Below, piece by piece: positions 41,953 to 51,347 of a stretch of 56,106 nt of DNA (its first letter is position 1; each line of letters opens with the position of its first letter). This DNA comes from an uncultured Pseudomonadota bacterium (GTDB lineage: Bacteria; Pseudomonadota; Gammaproteobacteria; Burkholderiales; Rhodocyclaceae), in the NCBI GenBank assembly GCA_946479855.1, contig CAMLHL010000010.1, positions 1 to 56,106 of the forward strand, read 5' to 3'. Below the pieces are notes generated by a model. The model was not told where the DNA came from. It saw nothing but the letters and a program-made list of their open reading frames with translations, and ran no database searches. Both the position numbers and the translations under genes were made by a program.

Positions 41953-42102
41953 GACAGAACTCCATTACGGAGTGGCGATTTGACACCAATCACAACTAGC
42001 CGAAACAAATATCTGCTACCAGAAATAACCCGCATCAACATATTTAAAAAATCTCTGACCTGAGACTTATATTAAAATCAGGGCCAAAACAATTTAATGA
42101 AT

Positions 42103-43428
42103 TCATAGTTCGTTGCGCAAGATCGTTATGGCGTGGTCAATTTGGTTTGGTGAATGTGTGCAACCAATAAAAAAGCGTAGCCGTGCGGCACGTTCTTCGA
42201 CTGCCGGGTGAATAATGGGTTGCACATTGATTCCGTCCTCAAACAAACTTTGCGACAGCTTGGTGGCTTTCAATGAGCTACTAATAATTGCGGGAATAAC
42301 TGCATACCCATTGGATAAACCAGTATCTATCCCCTGCATTCTGGCCTGATCTAGAAAATAGGTAGCCCGCTCACGTAAACAAGTAAGGCGCTGTGGTTCA
42401 TCCAGCATGATGCGAATAGCCGATAACGACGCAGCAGCCATCGATGGTGCTATACCCACACTGTAAACAAAACCTGGCGCAGAATACTTCAGGTGCTCAA
42501 CGAGAGCCTTTTCCCCGGCGATGTAACCACCGCAACTAGCAAAGGCCTTGCTCAGCGTACCCATCCAGATATCGACGGCGCTGCCGGGCAGCCCGTAGTG
42601 TTCGCGGATGCCGCGCCCGGTAGCGCCGAGCACGCCCAGCGAATGCGCTTCGTCCACCATCAGGAACGCCTTGTAGCGCTGCTTGATGTCGATGAAACGT
42701 GGCAGGTCGGGGATGTCGCCGTCCATGCTGTAGAGGCCTTCGATGACGATCAGCGTGCGTTCGAAATTGCCGCGCAGTTGAGTCAGGATGCGTTCCAGCG
42801 AGTCCGGGTCGTTGTGGTTGAAGGCGCGCCGCGTAGCGCCGGAGAGCTTGATGCCTTCGAAGACGCTGTTATGGATCAGACTGTCGTGGACGATCAGGTC
42901 CTTGGGCCCGAACAGGGTACTGATCGTGGTGACGTTGGTGGCATGGCCGCTGACGAAAGCGATGCAATCGTCGACCTCATACAGGCCGGCGATGGCTTCT
43001 TCCAGTTCGCGCTGGATCGGGCGCTCGCCGGCCACCAGGCGGCTGGCCGAGGCCGAGGTGCCGTAGCGGTCGATGGCCTCCTTGGCGGCCCGGTTGACCC
43101 GTTCGTCGCCCGAGAGGCCGAGGTAGTTGTAGCTGGAGAAGTTGATATAGGGCTTGCCCCCGATCATCGTCGTCGCGTCGGCGACGCCATCGTGGGTCTT
43201 GAAATAGGGATTCTCGATGCCGAGCTTGCGGGCAGCGGCTTGCGGGATGGCAACTTTTTCGTAACCGGGGAATTTGTCGAAGCGGCAGAACTTGTCCGGA
43301 ATTTGGGCAAAATTCGGTGTCGACCGTAGCACTCCCATTGTTTCCGGCTGATTGCCGCGCCGTGCCAGGAAGCGTTTCACCAATTGCTCCTTGGCGTTGC
43401 CGACAAGTCCGAAATTCTGCTTGCTCAT
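42103..43428 (-). CDS. Alpha-oxoamine synthase family PLP enzyme (RkpG-like)
   Basis: A 441-residue fold-type I PLP enzyme of the group that includes 8-amino-7-oxononanoate synthase, 2-amino-3-ketobutyrate CoA ligase and serine palmitoyltransferase. It has NPYFKTHDG and INFSSYNYLGLSG, FVSGHATNVTTIS, VDEAHSLGVLG (D259, H262) and the PLP lysine K294 in MGTLSKAFASCGG. An extra ~60 residues precede the usual start of the fold. The family condenses an acyl thioester with an amino acid and releases CO2. It overlaps the polyketide synthase gene by four bases, suggesting it takes the acyl chain from that ACP, as Fum8 does in fumonisin synthesis. RkpG of Sinorhizobium is a likely relative (from memory). 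Composition drops to lower GC after codon ~300. Confidence 0.9.
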   Translation of the reverse strand: MSKQNFGLVGNAKEQLVKRFLARRGNQPETMGVLRSTPNFAQIPDKFCRFDKFPGYEKVAIPQAAARKLGIENPYFKTHDGVADATTMIGGKPYINFSSYNYLGLSGDERVNRAAKEAIDRYGTSASASRLVAGERPIQRELEEAIAGLYEVDDCIAFVSGHATNVTTISTLFGPKDLIVHDSLIHNSVFEGIKLSGATRRAFNHNDPDSLERILTQLRGNFERTLIVIEGLYSMDGDIPDLPRFIDIKQRYKAFLMVDEAHSLGVLGATGRGIREHYGLPGSAVDIWMGTLSKAFASCGGYIAGEKALVEHLKYSAPGFVYSVGIAPSMAAASLSAIRIMLDEPQRLTCLRERATYFLDQARMQGIDTGLSNGYAVIPAIISSSLKATKLSQSLFEDGINVQPIIHPAVEERAARLRFFIGCTHSPNQIDHAITILRNEL

Positions 43429-46400
43429 GCGTCTGCCTGCTCTTTCTCGATGTCCGCTACTGCCGCCTCGATCACCTCGCGCGACAGCGTTTCGCCATGC
43501 ATGGCGGCCATGCTGGCGGCCGTCGCGGCCAAGTTGCCGCCTTCTTCACCGCTTGTATCGCCGGCCGCCAGGCGCTCCATGATGCGGGTGGTAACCCGTT
43601 CAACGGTCGGGCCTTCGTTGAGCATCATCGCCGGCACCTGGATGCCGAAGCGTTTTTCGAGGCCGAGCGCCAGTTCGACCCCCATCAGTGAATCGAGACC
43701 GAGGTCATGCAGCGAACGGGCGGGCTCGATACGTTCCGGGCTGACGGCTAGAATCTGGGCCACTTCCTGGGTCACCAGTTGAGCCACGATGACCTGGATT
43801 TCGGCAGGCGATTTGCCTTCGATCAGCGCCCGGAAGTCGTCGAGATTTTCGGCGCCGCCGCCGGCCTCGTCGCCGTGCCGGCGCAAACTGATGAAACGCA
43901 GCCCCTGGGCGGAAGGCAACAGTCGGGCCAAGGTGGAAAACTGGAAATCGCCGATGGCCAGATTCGGCTGCGGCATCGCCAGGGCACGGCCAAGCATGCG
44001 CAGCGCGCCTTCGGCGCTGAGCGGCTCGGCGCCGAGCCGGCTGGCCAGGCTATCCTTGACCGCCTGATTGCGCGTCAGATAGCCAGCATCGCCGATTGGC
44101 CCCCAGCCGATGCAGGTCACCGGCAAACCGAGGGCTCGGCGCAGCACGGCCAAGCCTTCGAGCCAGGCGTTGCCAGCCACGTAGTTGGCCTGGCCGGGGT
44201 TGCCGATGTAGGTCGTCACCGAAGAATAGAGCATGAAATGGTCGAGCGGCAGGTCGCGGGTCAGTTTGTGTAGGTTCCAGCCACCCTTGATCTTCGGCTC
44301 CAGCACGCGGGCCATGCGCTCGGCGTCGAGGTTGGCCATCAGCGCATCGTCGATGACCATGGCGGCGTGGAAAACACCCTTGATCGGCAGCAGGTCTTCA
44401 TGCTGCAGGACAGCGGCCAGCGCGGCGGAGTCGGCAACATCGCAGGCTACCACCATGGCCTGGGCGCCGAGCGCCCGCAGGCTAGCCAGCGCCTCGTCGA
44501 CTCCTGGTGTCGCGGCGCCGCGCCGGCTGAGCAGGACGAGTTGCCCAGCGCCGTTGCGAGCCAGCCAGCGCGCCGTTTCCAGCCCGAAGCCGGAAACCCC
44601 GCCGGTGACCAGATAAGCAGCCTGGCGGTCGAAACGAATGCTTTGCTGCTTGGGCAACAAGGCTTGCGGCGCGATGCGGGCGCCCTCGAAGCTGACGACT
44701 ACCTTGCCGATCTGCCGCGCCTGCTGCATGTAGCGGAAGGCATCGACCACCCGCTCGGCCGGGAAAGCGCGCACCGGCAACGGCGACAGCACGCCAGAAC
44801 GGAACAGCGCCATCACCTCGCGGAAGACACGGCCGGCCAGATCGGGCCGGGTGATCAGCAACTGGTCGGCATCGATGCCGAAATAGCTAATATTGTCCTT
44901 GAACGGACGCAGGCCGATCGGCGTGTTTTCAAAGAAATCGCGCTTGCCGAGTTCAAGGAAGCGGCCGAACGGACGCAGCACCTGCAGGTTGCGGCGAATC
45001 GCTTCGCCGGCCAGCGAGTTGAGCACGACATCGACGCCCTCGCCATCGGTGGCGGCGAGAATCTGCTCGGCGTAGGCCAGGCTGCGCGAATCGAAGACAT
45101 GATCGGCACCGAGCAAGGCGACAAATTCGCGCTTTTCGGCGCTGCCGGCCGTGGCGAAGACTTCGGCGCCGAGATGGCGGGCCAACTGTACGGCGGCGAT
45201 GCCGACGCCTCCGGCAGCGCCGTGGATCAGCACGCGTTCGCCCGGCTGCAGGTTGGCCAGTTGCCTGAGCGCGTAATAGACCGTGAAGAAAACCGTGGGC
45301 ACCGTCGCCGCCGCCTCGAAAGACCAAGTTTCCGGCTTCGGCGTCACGGCGTTGGCCCGGGTCACGACGTGGCTGGCGAAACAGGCCGAGCCGAAGCCCA
45401 TGACTGCATCGCCCGGTACGTATTCATCGACCCGGCTGCCGACGCGAGTCACCACCCCGGAAAACTCCAGCCCCAGGCTAGCGCCGGCAAAGCCGTGTTC
45501 GACGGCCTCGTCGGGCAGCAGGCCCATGACGTACATGATGTCGCGGAAGTTGAGGCCGCTGGCCACCGGCCGGACCTCGATTTCTTCAGGCGCCAGTTCA
45601 CGCTCCGGTTGTTCCAGCCACACTAGGTTGCGCAATTGACCTGGAACACGGAAATCCAGGCGATAGCGTTTGCTCCCCCGCCCCTGCCCGGCCGGAGTTC
45701 TGAGCTCGGTTCGCTGCATGCGCAAGACGTGGCGACTAGCCGGTTGCAGGACAACCTCACTCTCGCCATCCGGCGCCAGCAATTCATCCAGCAGCGATTC
45801 GGCCTGCTGCACAGCCTTGCCGGGTTTTGCCAAGTCGATCAGTTGGCAGCCGAGGCCCGGATATTCATTCATCACCACACGGCCAAAGCCCCACAGTGCC
45901 GCATGCGCCGGCCAGCAGGATTTAGCCTCGATAATGCCGTCCACCAACGCGCCGCCCCGGGTAATGAAGCCGAGCTTCGCCATCTGCGACCCGGCACTCA
46001 GCGCCTGGACGAGGCTCAAGGCATCCACCGGCAACATCGCGTCATCGTACCCATGATCGCCGGCAATGAGCAGAACATGGTCGATCGCGCCGTCGAACTC
46101 CTGTTCCACACGGCCAAGGAGCGCCAGCGCCGATTCCCGGCTACGCAGTTCTTCGCCATATTCGAGATCAACAGCGAGCTGGCCTCGGGTCACCAGGCCC
46201 TGCTGCAGGGCCTGGGCGATCTCGGCAGCCCCCGTATCGCCCGCCAGCAATAGCCAGCGGGCTGTTTCGGGCAAACTGTCTGTCACTGTCGAATTGCCGC
46301 GTTTGGCGAGCACCAGATAAGCGCCAACCGGGCTGCCATCGGCAGCTGGTTCACGGCAGATTTCGATGTCTTCACAACCAAGGGCAGCAAGCTCTGACTG

Positions 46401-49400
46401 CCAGGTTTGCGGTGCGAACAGTTTTTGCGCCCCCCAAACCAGATCAGTCGCCAGGTCGGCGTAGCGCTCGCCGAGTACCAGCAATCCGCCACTGGCCAAG
46501 CGCGCCTGCCCCCAGGCCAGCATGGCACGCGGGTCGTCCAGGCCGTTCAGGGCATGGCGGAAAATCACGACATCGTAGCTGGCCGGCAAACGCACTCTGG
46601 ATTTTAGCGTTGGCGGCGAGGTTTCCAGTTCGGCGACGCTAATCCAGTCATCATCCTGGTATTCATGGCGCAGGTGATCGCAGGCTTCGGGGTCACCGTG
46701 GGCAAGCACATAGTCGACTGCTCCTGTCGCGATACGGTGGCCGATTTGGCGTGGCACTTCGCTGAGGCCAGCCGATATTTCGAGAACGCGCAGGCGGCGA
46801 TTGGGCGGCAGTTGCTGGACCAGTATCTCAAGCAGTTGCTCGACGGCGAAACGAGTTCCGCGGTAGCTGATCGAGTCGTCGAAAAGGGTGTCCAGTTGAT
46901 GGCTGTGATGGAGGTCGGCAGCCAGTCCAGCAGGATCGAGTTCACCGGCCAGCAGCGGGACCAGCGACCGGCCCATGCGTCCGATCAGGACGAGTTCCGG
47001 CATGCCTTCGGTGTATTCAGCCAGCAGGGTGCGCCAGATTTCAGCGGCCGAAGGCATGTCGCAGTCGACAAGGCGCCAGCCGTGGTCGGCACGAACAAGA
47101 TAAGACTGATCGAGCAATAGGTCGCGTACCCAGTACAGCAGTCGGCGATGCTCGTCGTTGATGGTGGTGCCGTCGTCGAGCCAGCCTTGGGCCGTTTCCG
47201 GCTGGGCCACCAGCAGTGCCTGCATGGCACGATAGGCAAAAGCGCTGACCAGCGCCTCGAGCAGGGGCTGAGCCTCTCCGAAATAGGCAGCGCGCTTGAG
47301 TTCGCCTTCCTGATCGACAAAACAATCCTTGATCTGCTGCACCAGCGCATGCACGGCCGGCAAGTCGCTGCGTGCGCTGGCCAGCGTCCCGGGCTGCACG
47401 ACCGGGACGATTTCCCAGCAGCCCGGTTCGGCATGCCTGTCCTGGCGCAAGGAGGCGGCCCGGAAGCGACAGCCGGTCAATATGGCAACTTTTTCGCCGT
47501 CGACCGTCAACAATTCGAATTCGGCCAGCACCGAACGCAGACTGCGCCGGAGAATTCTGGTGCGGAAGCGGGCGATCGGAGCCCGACGCAGCAGGCGCAG
47601 ACGGCCGACCTTGACCGGTAGCAGCGGCAGGCCGACACCGGCTTCGATTTCGCTGCGGAAGAAATCGAGCAGCGACTGGAAGCAAACGTCGACGACAGCC
47701 GGATGCAGCAGCCACGGCTCATCGTTCAGGCCAAGATCGGTATGCGATTCAAAGCGGCCCTCCAAAACTTCACCGGCCACCCATGCCTCGGCCATGCCTT
47801 GAAACACCGGACCGTAATCCAGGCCAAGTGCGTGAGCGAGACGGTAATGCGTATCGTGGTCCAGTGTTTCACCAACCCCCACCCGTTGCAGCGAGTCGCT
47901 GTCGACATAGCCGCTGACGGCGCCAAGCAGGCGGCCGGAGGCATTGAGCGCCCACTCGTCGTCGCTCAGGCGCTGACGGCTGCGAATCTGAAAGCCGCCG
48001 TCGCGCGGATTGAGGTCGAGGCGGATGCTGCGGCCATGCTCGCCGTCAAACACAACCGGCGCAACGATGTCGAGCTCCTCAAGTTCCTGGGTTTCACCAC
48101 CAAACCACAGACGGGCGGCAGCCAGCGCCATTTCGACATAGGCTGCGCCGGGCAGGACGACCGCTCCACCGACGCTATGGTCGGCCAGCCAGGGCTGGGT
48201 CCGCGGATCTAGAACGTTTTCCCAGCCAGCGACAGCATCCTTGAGCGGCCAGCCAAGCAAAGGATGGATACGCTTGCGCTCGATCAGTCGGTAGCCTTCA
48301 CTGGTAGCCGGCAGCCAGTGGCGCTCTCGCTGCCACGGGTAGGACGGCAGATCAACGAAGCGGCCGACAGCCGGAAAGAAACTCTTCAGCGTATCGCATC
48401 CAGCCAGCAGATGCAGGTGCAGCGCCAGTTCCTCGATACGGTCGATTCCATCTGCGTTCTTGCGCAATGAAGACAGTATCTGCCCCTTGGCCTCCCCGGC
48501 CGCCAGACATTCCTTCAGGTAACGCTGCAGGATGGCGTGCGGGGAAATTTCAACGAAAGTACGGCAACCGAGCGTGACCATCCGACTGATTGCCGGCGCG
48601 AACTGCACCGGCTGACGGACGTTGTCCCACCAGTAGCCGGCATCAAGCGAGCCATCAAAGACTTCGCCGGTAACGGTGGATACAAAAATCGCCGTGCGCG
48701 GATTGACCGGCGCAAAGCCAGCCAGCGACTGGGCCAGCAGATCCTCGACCGGATCCATGCAGATGCTGTGGAAGGCATAGTCGAGATCGAGGAGACGGAA
48801 CGTAACACCGCGCGCCTTGGCAACGGCCGAGAGAGCTTCGAGTTGTTCCAGCGGACCGGAGAGAGTCAGATTGCCCGGGCTGTTGATGCCGGCGATTTCC
48901 AGAGCCGGCCATGGGCCATCGGCGAGCAGCGTGCGCATGTCGGCTTCCGGCATACTCACGGCAGCCATGCGACCGGCGCCGCGGGTCAGTGCCTGGGCGG
49001 AACTGCGGGTGCAGATGACACGCACCGCCTCATCCAGCGTCAGGGCGCCGGCGGCCCAGGCGGCCGCAACTTCACCAACGCTGTGGCCGGCGACGGCATC
49101 GGCGACGATGCCCTGCTCACGCAGCAGCACGGTCAAGGCGACCTGAAGGGCAAAAAGCAGCGGCTGCGCCACTGCGGTGTCGGCCATGCGCGTCGTGGCG
49201 GCATCGGCCTGCAATTCGGCGATGACCGAGAACCCGGCCAGCGCCGCGATGCGCGGATCAAGATCTTCGATAACGGCACGGAAGGCGTCGGATTCGGCGA
49301 GCAGCAGCTGCCCCATGCCGACCCACTGGGCACCGTTGCCGGCATAGATGAAGGCCAGCTTGCCGGCTTCGAGCGGAGCATCATCGACGACCAGGCCGAC

Positions 49401-51020
49401 AGACGGTTCGCCGGCGGCAAAGCGCTGCAACTGCTCGCACAGCGCCGCCGGAGAAGCGGGAGCCACGAGCAGCCGCTTGTCGAGACGTTCGCGGCGATAG
49501 GCCGCCGCATAGGCCAGGTCGTAGTAATCGGGCACCGTCGGCCCGGCCAGCAATTCGGCATAGCGTCCAGCCAGTTCGCGCAGCGCAGGTTCGCTGCGCG
49601 CCGACAGGAGCAATGGCGGCAGGACGCCAGCCGCCGCCAGGCTATTGGCTACGGTCGATGCCGGGAATTCCTGTAAAAGCACATGCGCATTGGCACCGCC
49701 AAAGCCGAAGGAGTTAATACCAACAATGCGTGGACGTGCCCCCCCTTCCGCCAACGACAAGTGCTCGGAAACTGGCTGCAGGTTCCAGTTGGCGAAATCG
49801 ATTTTCGGGTTGGGCGTGCCGAGATGGATCGACGGCGGCACCTCGCGATGCTTAAGGACAAGCAGCGCCTTGACCAGACCGGCCATGCCGGAAGCCGGTT
49901 CGAGGTGACCAAGGTTGGTCTTGACCGAACCGATCGGCAGGGGCCGCGACGCCGAACGGGCCTGCCCGTAAACCGCGCCGATGGCAGCGGCCTCGATCGG
50001 ATCGCCAATCGCAGTCCCGGTGCCGTGCGCTTCGAGATAATCGACATCCTCGGCCGTTATACCGGCACGGGCCAGCACCGAACGCATCAACTCGATCTGG
50101 CCGGCGCTGCTCGGGATGGTCAGGCCGGTTTTGCGGCCACCATCGGCATTGGCACCGGAAGCAAGGATCACCGCATGGATGCGATCGCCATCAGCCTGCG
50201 CCGCGGCCAGCGGTTTCAACAGCAGGACCGCCCCGCCCTCGGCACGGACATAGCCATCACCCGAAGCATCGAAGGTATGGCAGCGGCCGCGCGCCGACAG
50301 CATCGAGGCCTTGGAAAAGCCGATAAAAGGGTAAGGATGGGTCAGCATGTTCACGCCGCCAACCATGGCCATTGAGGCATCGCCGGCACGCAAGGCATTG
50401 CAGGCCTGATGCAACGCCACCAGCGACGAGGAGCAGGCCGTGTCGATGGCCATCGACGGTCCGTGCAGATCAAAGACGTAGGAGAGGCGGTTGGCGGCGA
50501 TACTCAGCGTATTGCCGGTCATCGTATGCGCCGAGAAACTAGCCAGGTCATCAAGACCGCGGATGCCGTAGTCAAGCCCGGAAATCCCGACATAGACGGC
50601 ACAGTCGCTACCCGCTAGGCGCGACGGCGGCATGCCGCCATTTTCCATGGACTCCCAGGCCAGTTCGAGCAGCAAGCGCTGCTGCGGGTCGAGCCACGCC
50701 GCCTCGCGCGGCGAAATACCAAAAAACCCGGCATCGAACTGATCGATACGGGAAAGCACTCCTGCCGAAAAAGTTACGCTACGACCAGCCTCGCCGCGTT
50801 TGGGGTGTTGCAATTCGTCGGTAGCCCAGCGCCCCGGATCAACCTGGGTGACAAGATCCTCGCCGTTCAACAAGGCTTGCCAAAATGCCTGCTCGCCCCC
50901 TAGGTCACCAGGAAAACGAAAAGCAACGCCAACAATGGCGATAGATTGGGTATTGAGGTCGGCAGTTTGAATTTTCACTGAAACGAGGCAGAAACCAGAA
51001 AACTCCAGCCCTCTGACCAT
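43425..51020 (-). CDS. Fully reducing type I polyketide/fatty-acid synthase (RkpA-like)
   Basis: About 2,531 residues. KS (~20-450): Cys in IDTACSSSLVALH, His in EAHGTGT and KTNLGHLEPASG. AT (~555-870): GNGAQWVGMG, GHSVGE and YAFHS. DH (~925-1,200): HSVGGAVVLP and DVCFQ. A methyltransferase-like region (~1,330-1,600) has a degraded SAM loop, LEISAGLSEVPRQ. ER (~1,770-2,110): HGAAGGVGIAAVQLA. KR (~2,130-2,320): TGGVSGFG, then YSSV and ANYVAGN. ACP (~2,400-2,480): LGLDSLMGVEL with the phosphopantetheine serine. There is no thioesterase. Complete KR, DH and ER predict a saturated chain, probably made iteratively from malonyl units. Start is uncertain: ATG 51020 or GTG 50978; neither has a clear ribosome site. 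It is uniformly GC-rich and heads the capsule locus. Confidence 0.95.
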   Translation of the reverse strand: MVRGLEFSGFCLVSVKIQTADLNTQSIAIVGVAFRFPGDLGGEQAFWQALLNGEDLVTQVDPGRWATDELQHPKRGEAGRSVTFSAGVLSRIDQFDAGFFGISPREAAWLDPQQRLLLELAWESMENGGMPPSRLAGSDCAVYVGISGLDYGIRGLDDLASFSAHTMTGNTLSIAANRLSYVFDLHGPSMAIDTACSSSLVALHQACNALRAGDASMAMVGGVNMLTHPYPFIGFSKASMLSARGRCHTFDASGDGYVRAEGGAVLLLKPLAAAQADGDRIHAVILASGANADGGRKTGLTIPSSAGQIELMRSVLARAGITAEDVDYLEAHGTGTAIGDPIEAAAIGAVYGQARSASRPLPIGSVKTNLGHLEPASGMAGLVKALLVLKHREVPPSIHLGTPNPKIDFANWNLQPVSEHLSLAEGGARPRIVGINSFGFGGANAHVLLQEFPASTVANSLAAAGVLPPLLLSARSEPALRELAGRYAELLAGPTVPDYYDLAYAAAYRRERLDKRLLVAPASPAALCEQLQRFAAGEPSVGLVVDDAPLEAGKLAFIYAGNGAQWVGMGQLLLAESDAFRAVIEDLDPRIAALAGFSVIAELQADAATTRMADTAVAQPLLFALQVALTVLLREQGIVADAVAGHSVGEVAAAWAAGALTLDEAVRVICTRSSAQALTRGAGRMAAVSMPEADMRTLLADGPWPALEIAGINSPGNLTLSGPLEQLEALSAVAKARGVTFRLLDLDYAFHSICMDPVEDLLAQSLAGFAPVNPRTAIFVSTVTGEVFDGSLDAGYWWDNVRQPVQFAPAISRMVTLGCRTFVEISPHAILQRYLKECLAAGEAKGQILSSLRKNADGIDRIEELALHLHLLAGCDTLKSFFPAVGRFVDLPSYPWQRERHWLPATSEGYRLIERKRIHPLLGWPLKDAVAGWENVLDPRTQPWLADHSVGGAVVLPGAAYVEMALAAARLWFGGETQELEELDIVAPVVFDGEHGRSIRLDLNPRDGGFQIRSRQRLSDDEWALNASGRLLGAVSGYVDSDSLQRVGVGETLDHDTHYRLAHALGLDYGPVFQGMAEAWVAGEVLEGRFESHTDLGLNDEPWLLHPAVVDVCFQSLLDFFRSEIEAGVGLPLLPVKVGRLRLLRRAPIARFRTRILRRSLRSVLAEFELLTVDGEKVAILTGCRFRAASLRQDRHAEPGCWEIVPVVQPGTLASARSDLPAVHALVQQIKDCFVDQEGELKRAAYFGEAQPLLEALVSAFAYRAMQALLVAQPETAQGWLDDGTTINDEHRRLLYWVRDLLLDQSYLVRADHGWRLVDCDMPSAAEIWRTLLAEYTEGMPELVLIGRMGRSLVPLLAGELDPAGLAADLHHSHQLDTLFDDSISYRGTRFAVEQLLEILVQQLPPNRRLRVLEISAGLSEVPRQIGHRIATGAVDYVLAHGDPEACDHLRHEYQDDDWISVAELETSPPTLKSRVRLPASYDVVIFRHALNGLDDPRAMLAWGQARLASGGLLVLGERYADLATDLVWGAQKLFAPQTWQSELAALGCEDIEICREPAADGSPVGAYLVLAKRGNSTVTDSLPETARWLLLAGDTGAAEIAQALQQGLVTRGQLAVDLEYGEELRSRESALALLGRVEQEFDGAIDHVLLIAGDHGYDDAMLPVDALSLVQALSAGSQMAKLGFITRGGALVDGIIEAKSCWPAHAALWGFGRVVMNEYPGLGCQLIDLAKPGKAVQQAESLLDELLAPDGESEVVLQPASRHVLRMQRTELRTPAGQGRGSKRYRLDFRVPGQLRNLVWLEQPERELAPEEIEVRPVASGLNFRDIMYVMGLLPDEAVEHGFAGASLGLEFSGVVTRVGSRVDEYVPGDAVMGFGSACFASHVVTRANAVTPKPETWSFEAAATVPTVFFTVYYALRQLANLQPGERVLIHGAAGGVGIAAVQLARHLGAEVFATAGSAEKREFVALLGADHVFDSRSLAYAEQILAATDGEGVDVVLNSLAGEAIRRNLQVLRPFGRFLELGKRDFFENTPIGLRPFKDNISYFGIDADQLLITRPDLAGRVFREVMALFRSGVLSPLPVRAFPAERVVDAFRYMQQARQIGKVVVSFEGARIAPQALLPKQQSIRFDRQAAYLVTGGVSGFGLETARWLARNGAGQLVLLSRRGAATPGVDEALASLRALGAQAMVVACDVADSAALAAVLQHEDLLPIKGVFHAAMVIDDALMANLDAERMARVLEPKIKGGWNLHKLTRDLPLDHFMLYSSVTTYIGNPGQANYVAGNAWLEGLAVLRRALGLPVTCIGWGPIGDAGYLTRNQAVKDSLASRLGAEPLSAEGALRMLGRALAMPQPNLAIGDFQFSTLARLLPSAQGLRFISLRRHGDEAGGGAENLDDFRALIEGKSPAEIQVIVAQLVTQEVAQILAVSPERIEPARSLHDLGLDSLMGVELALGLEKRFGIQVPAMMLNEGPTVERVTTRIMERLAAGDTSGEEGGNLAATAASMAAMHGETLSREVIEAAVADIEKEQADA

Positions 51021-51039
51021 GTATATATTTAATCGGCTG

Positions 51040-51045
51040 ATTATA
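51040..51045 (-). promoter_or_regulatory. Candidate -10 element of the synthase gene
   Basis: A perfect TATAAT on the minus strand, preceded by GGG, lies 19 bases before ATG 51020. No good -35 hexamer is present 16-18 bases upstream, so the promoter may need an activator. It would give a leader of about 13 bases to ATG 51020 or 55 bases to GTG 50978. Confidence 0.45.
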
Positions 51046-51184
51046 CCCGACTAGCTATCTAAAGCAGATATAACCGAAGTGATAAAACCCATACAAACAA
51101 AGACACAGAGAGGAACTCAGGGTGACAAGCCACGCCAAACCTACCCATTTTTCATTATAAAAATATGAAAATTCGCCCCAAAAC

Positions 51185-51211
51185 AAAAAAGCGCCCCGAA
51201 AGGCGCTTTTT
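51185..51211 (-). terminator. Intrinsic terminator of tRNA-Ser
   Basis: Read on the minus strand, AAAAAGCGCC-TTTCGG-GGCGCTTTTTT follows the tRNA-Ser 3' end by six bases. It separates the tRNA from the synthase gene about 165 bases further on. Confidence 0.85.
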
Positions 51212-51216
51212 GAAAT

Positions 51217-51308
<92 letters not shown>

Positions 51309-51319
51309 GGGAGCCGCGC

Positions 51320-51347
51320 ATTGTAGCAGAACAGCTGTATTGGTCAA
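51320..51347 (-). promoter_or_regulatory. Sigma-70 promoter of tRNA-Ser
   Basis: On the minus strand, TTGACC (51342-51347) and TACAAT (51320-51325) are separated by 16 bases, 11 bases before the tRNA 5' end. The -35 element overlaps the stop region of the upstream small membrane-protein gene. Confidence 0.7.

Noticed and set aside
41953..42102. JUMPstart/ops element or clear promoter before kpsM
   Set aside because: The 150-base gap is AT-rich, but no GGCGGTAGC-type ops element and no convincing -35/-10 pair were found.
44367..45626. 419-codon plus-strand frame inside the synthase gene
   Set aside because: It lies opposite the ER and KR domains, shows no family features, and has the composition of a shadow frame.
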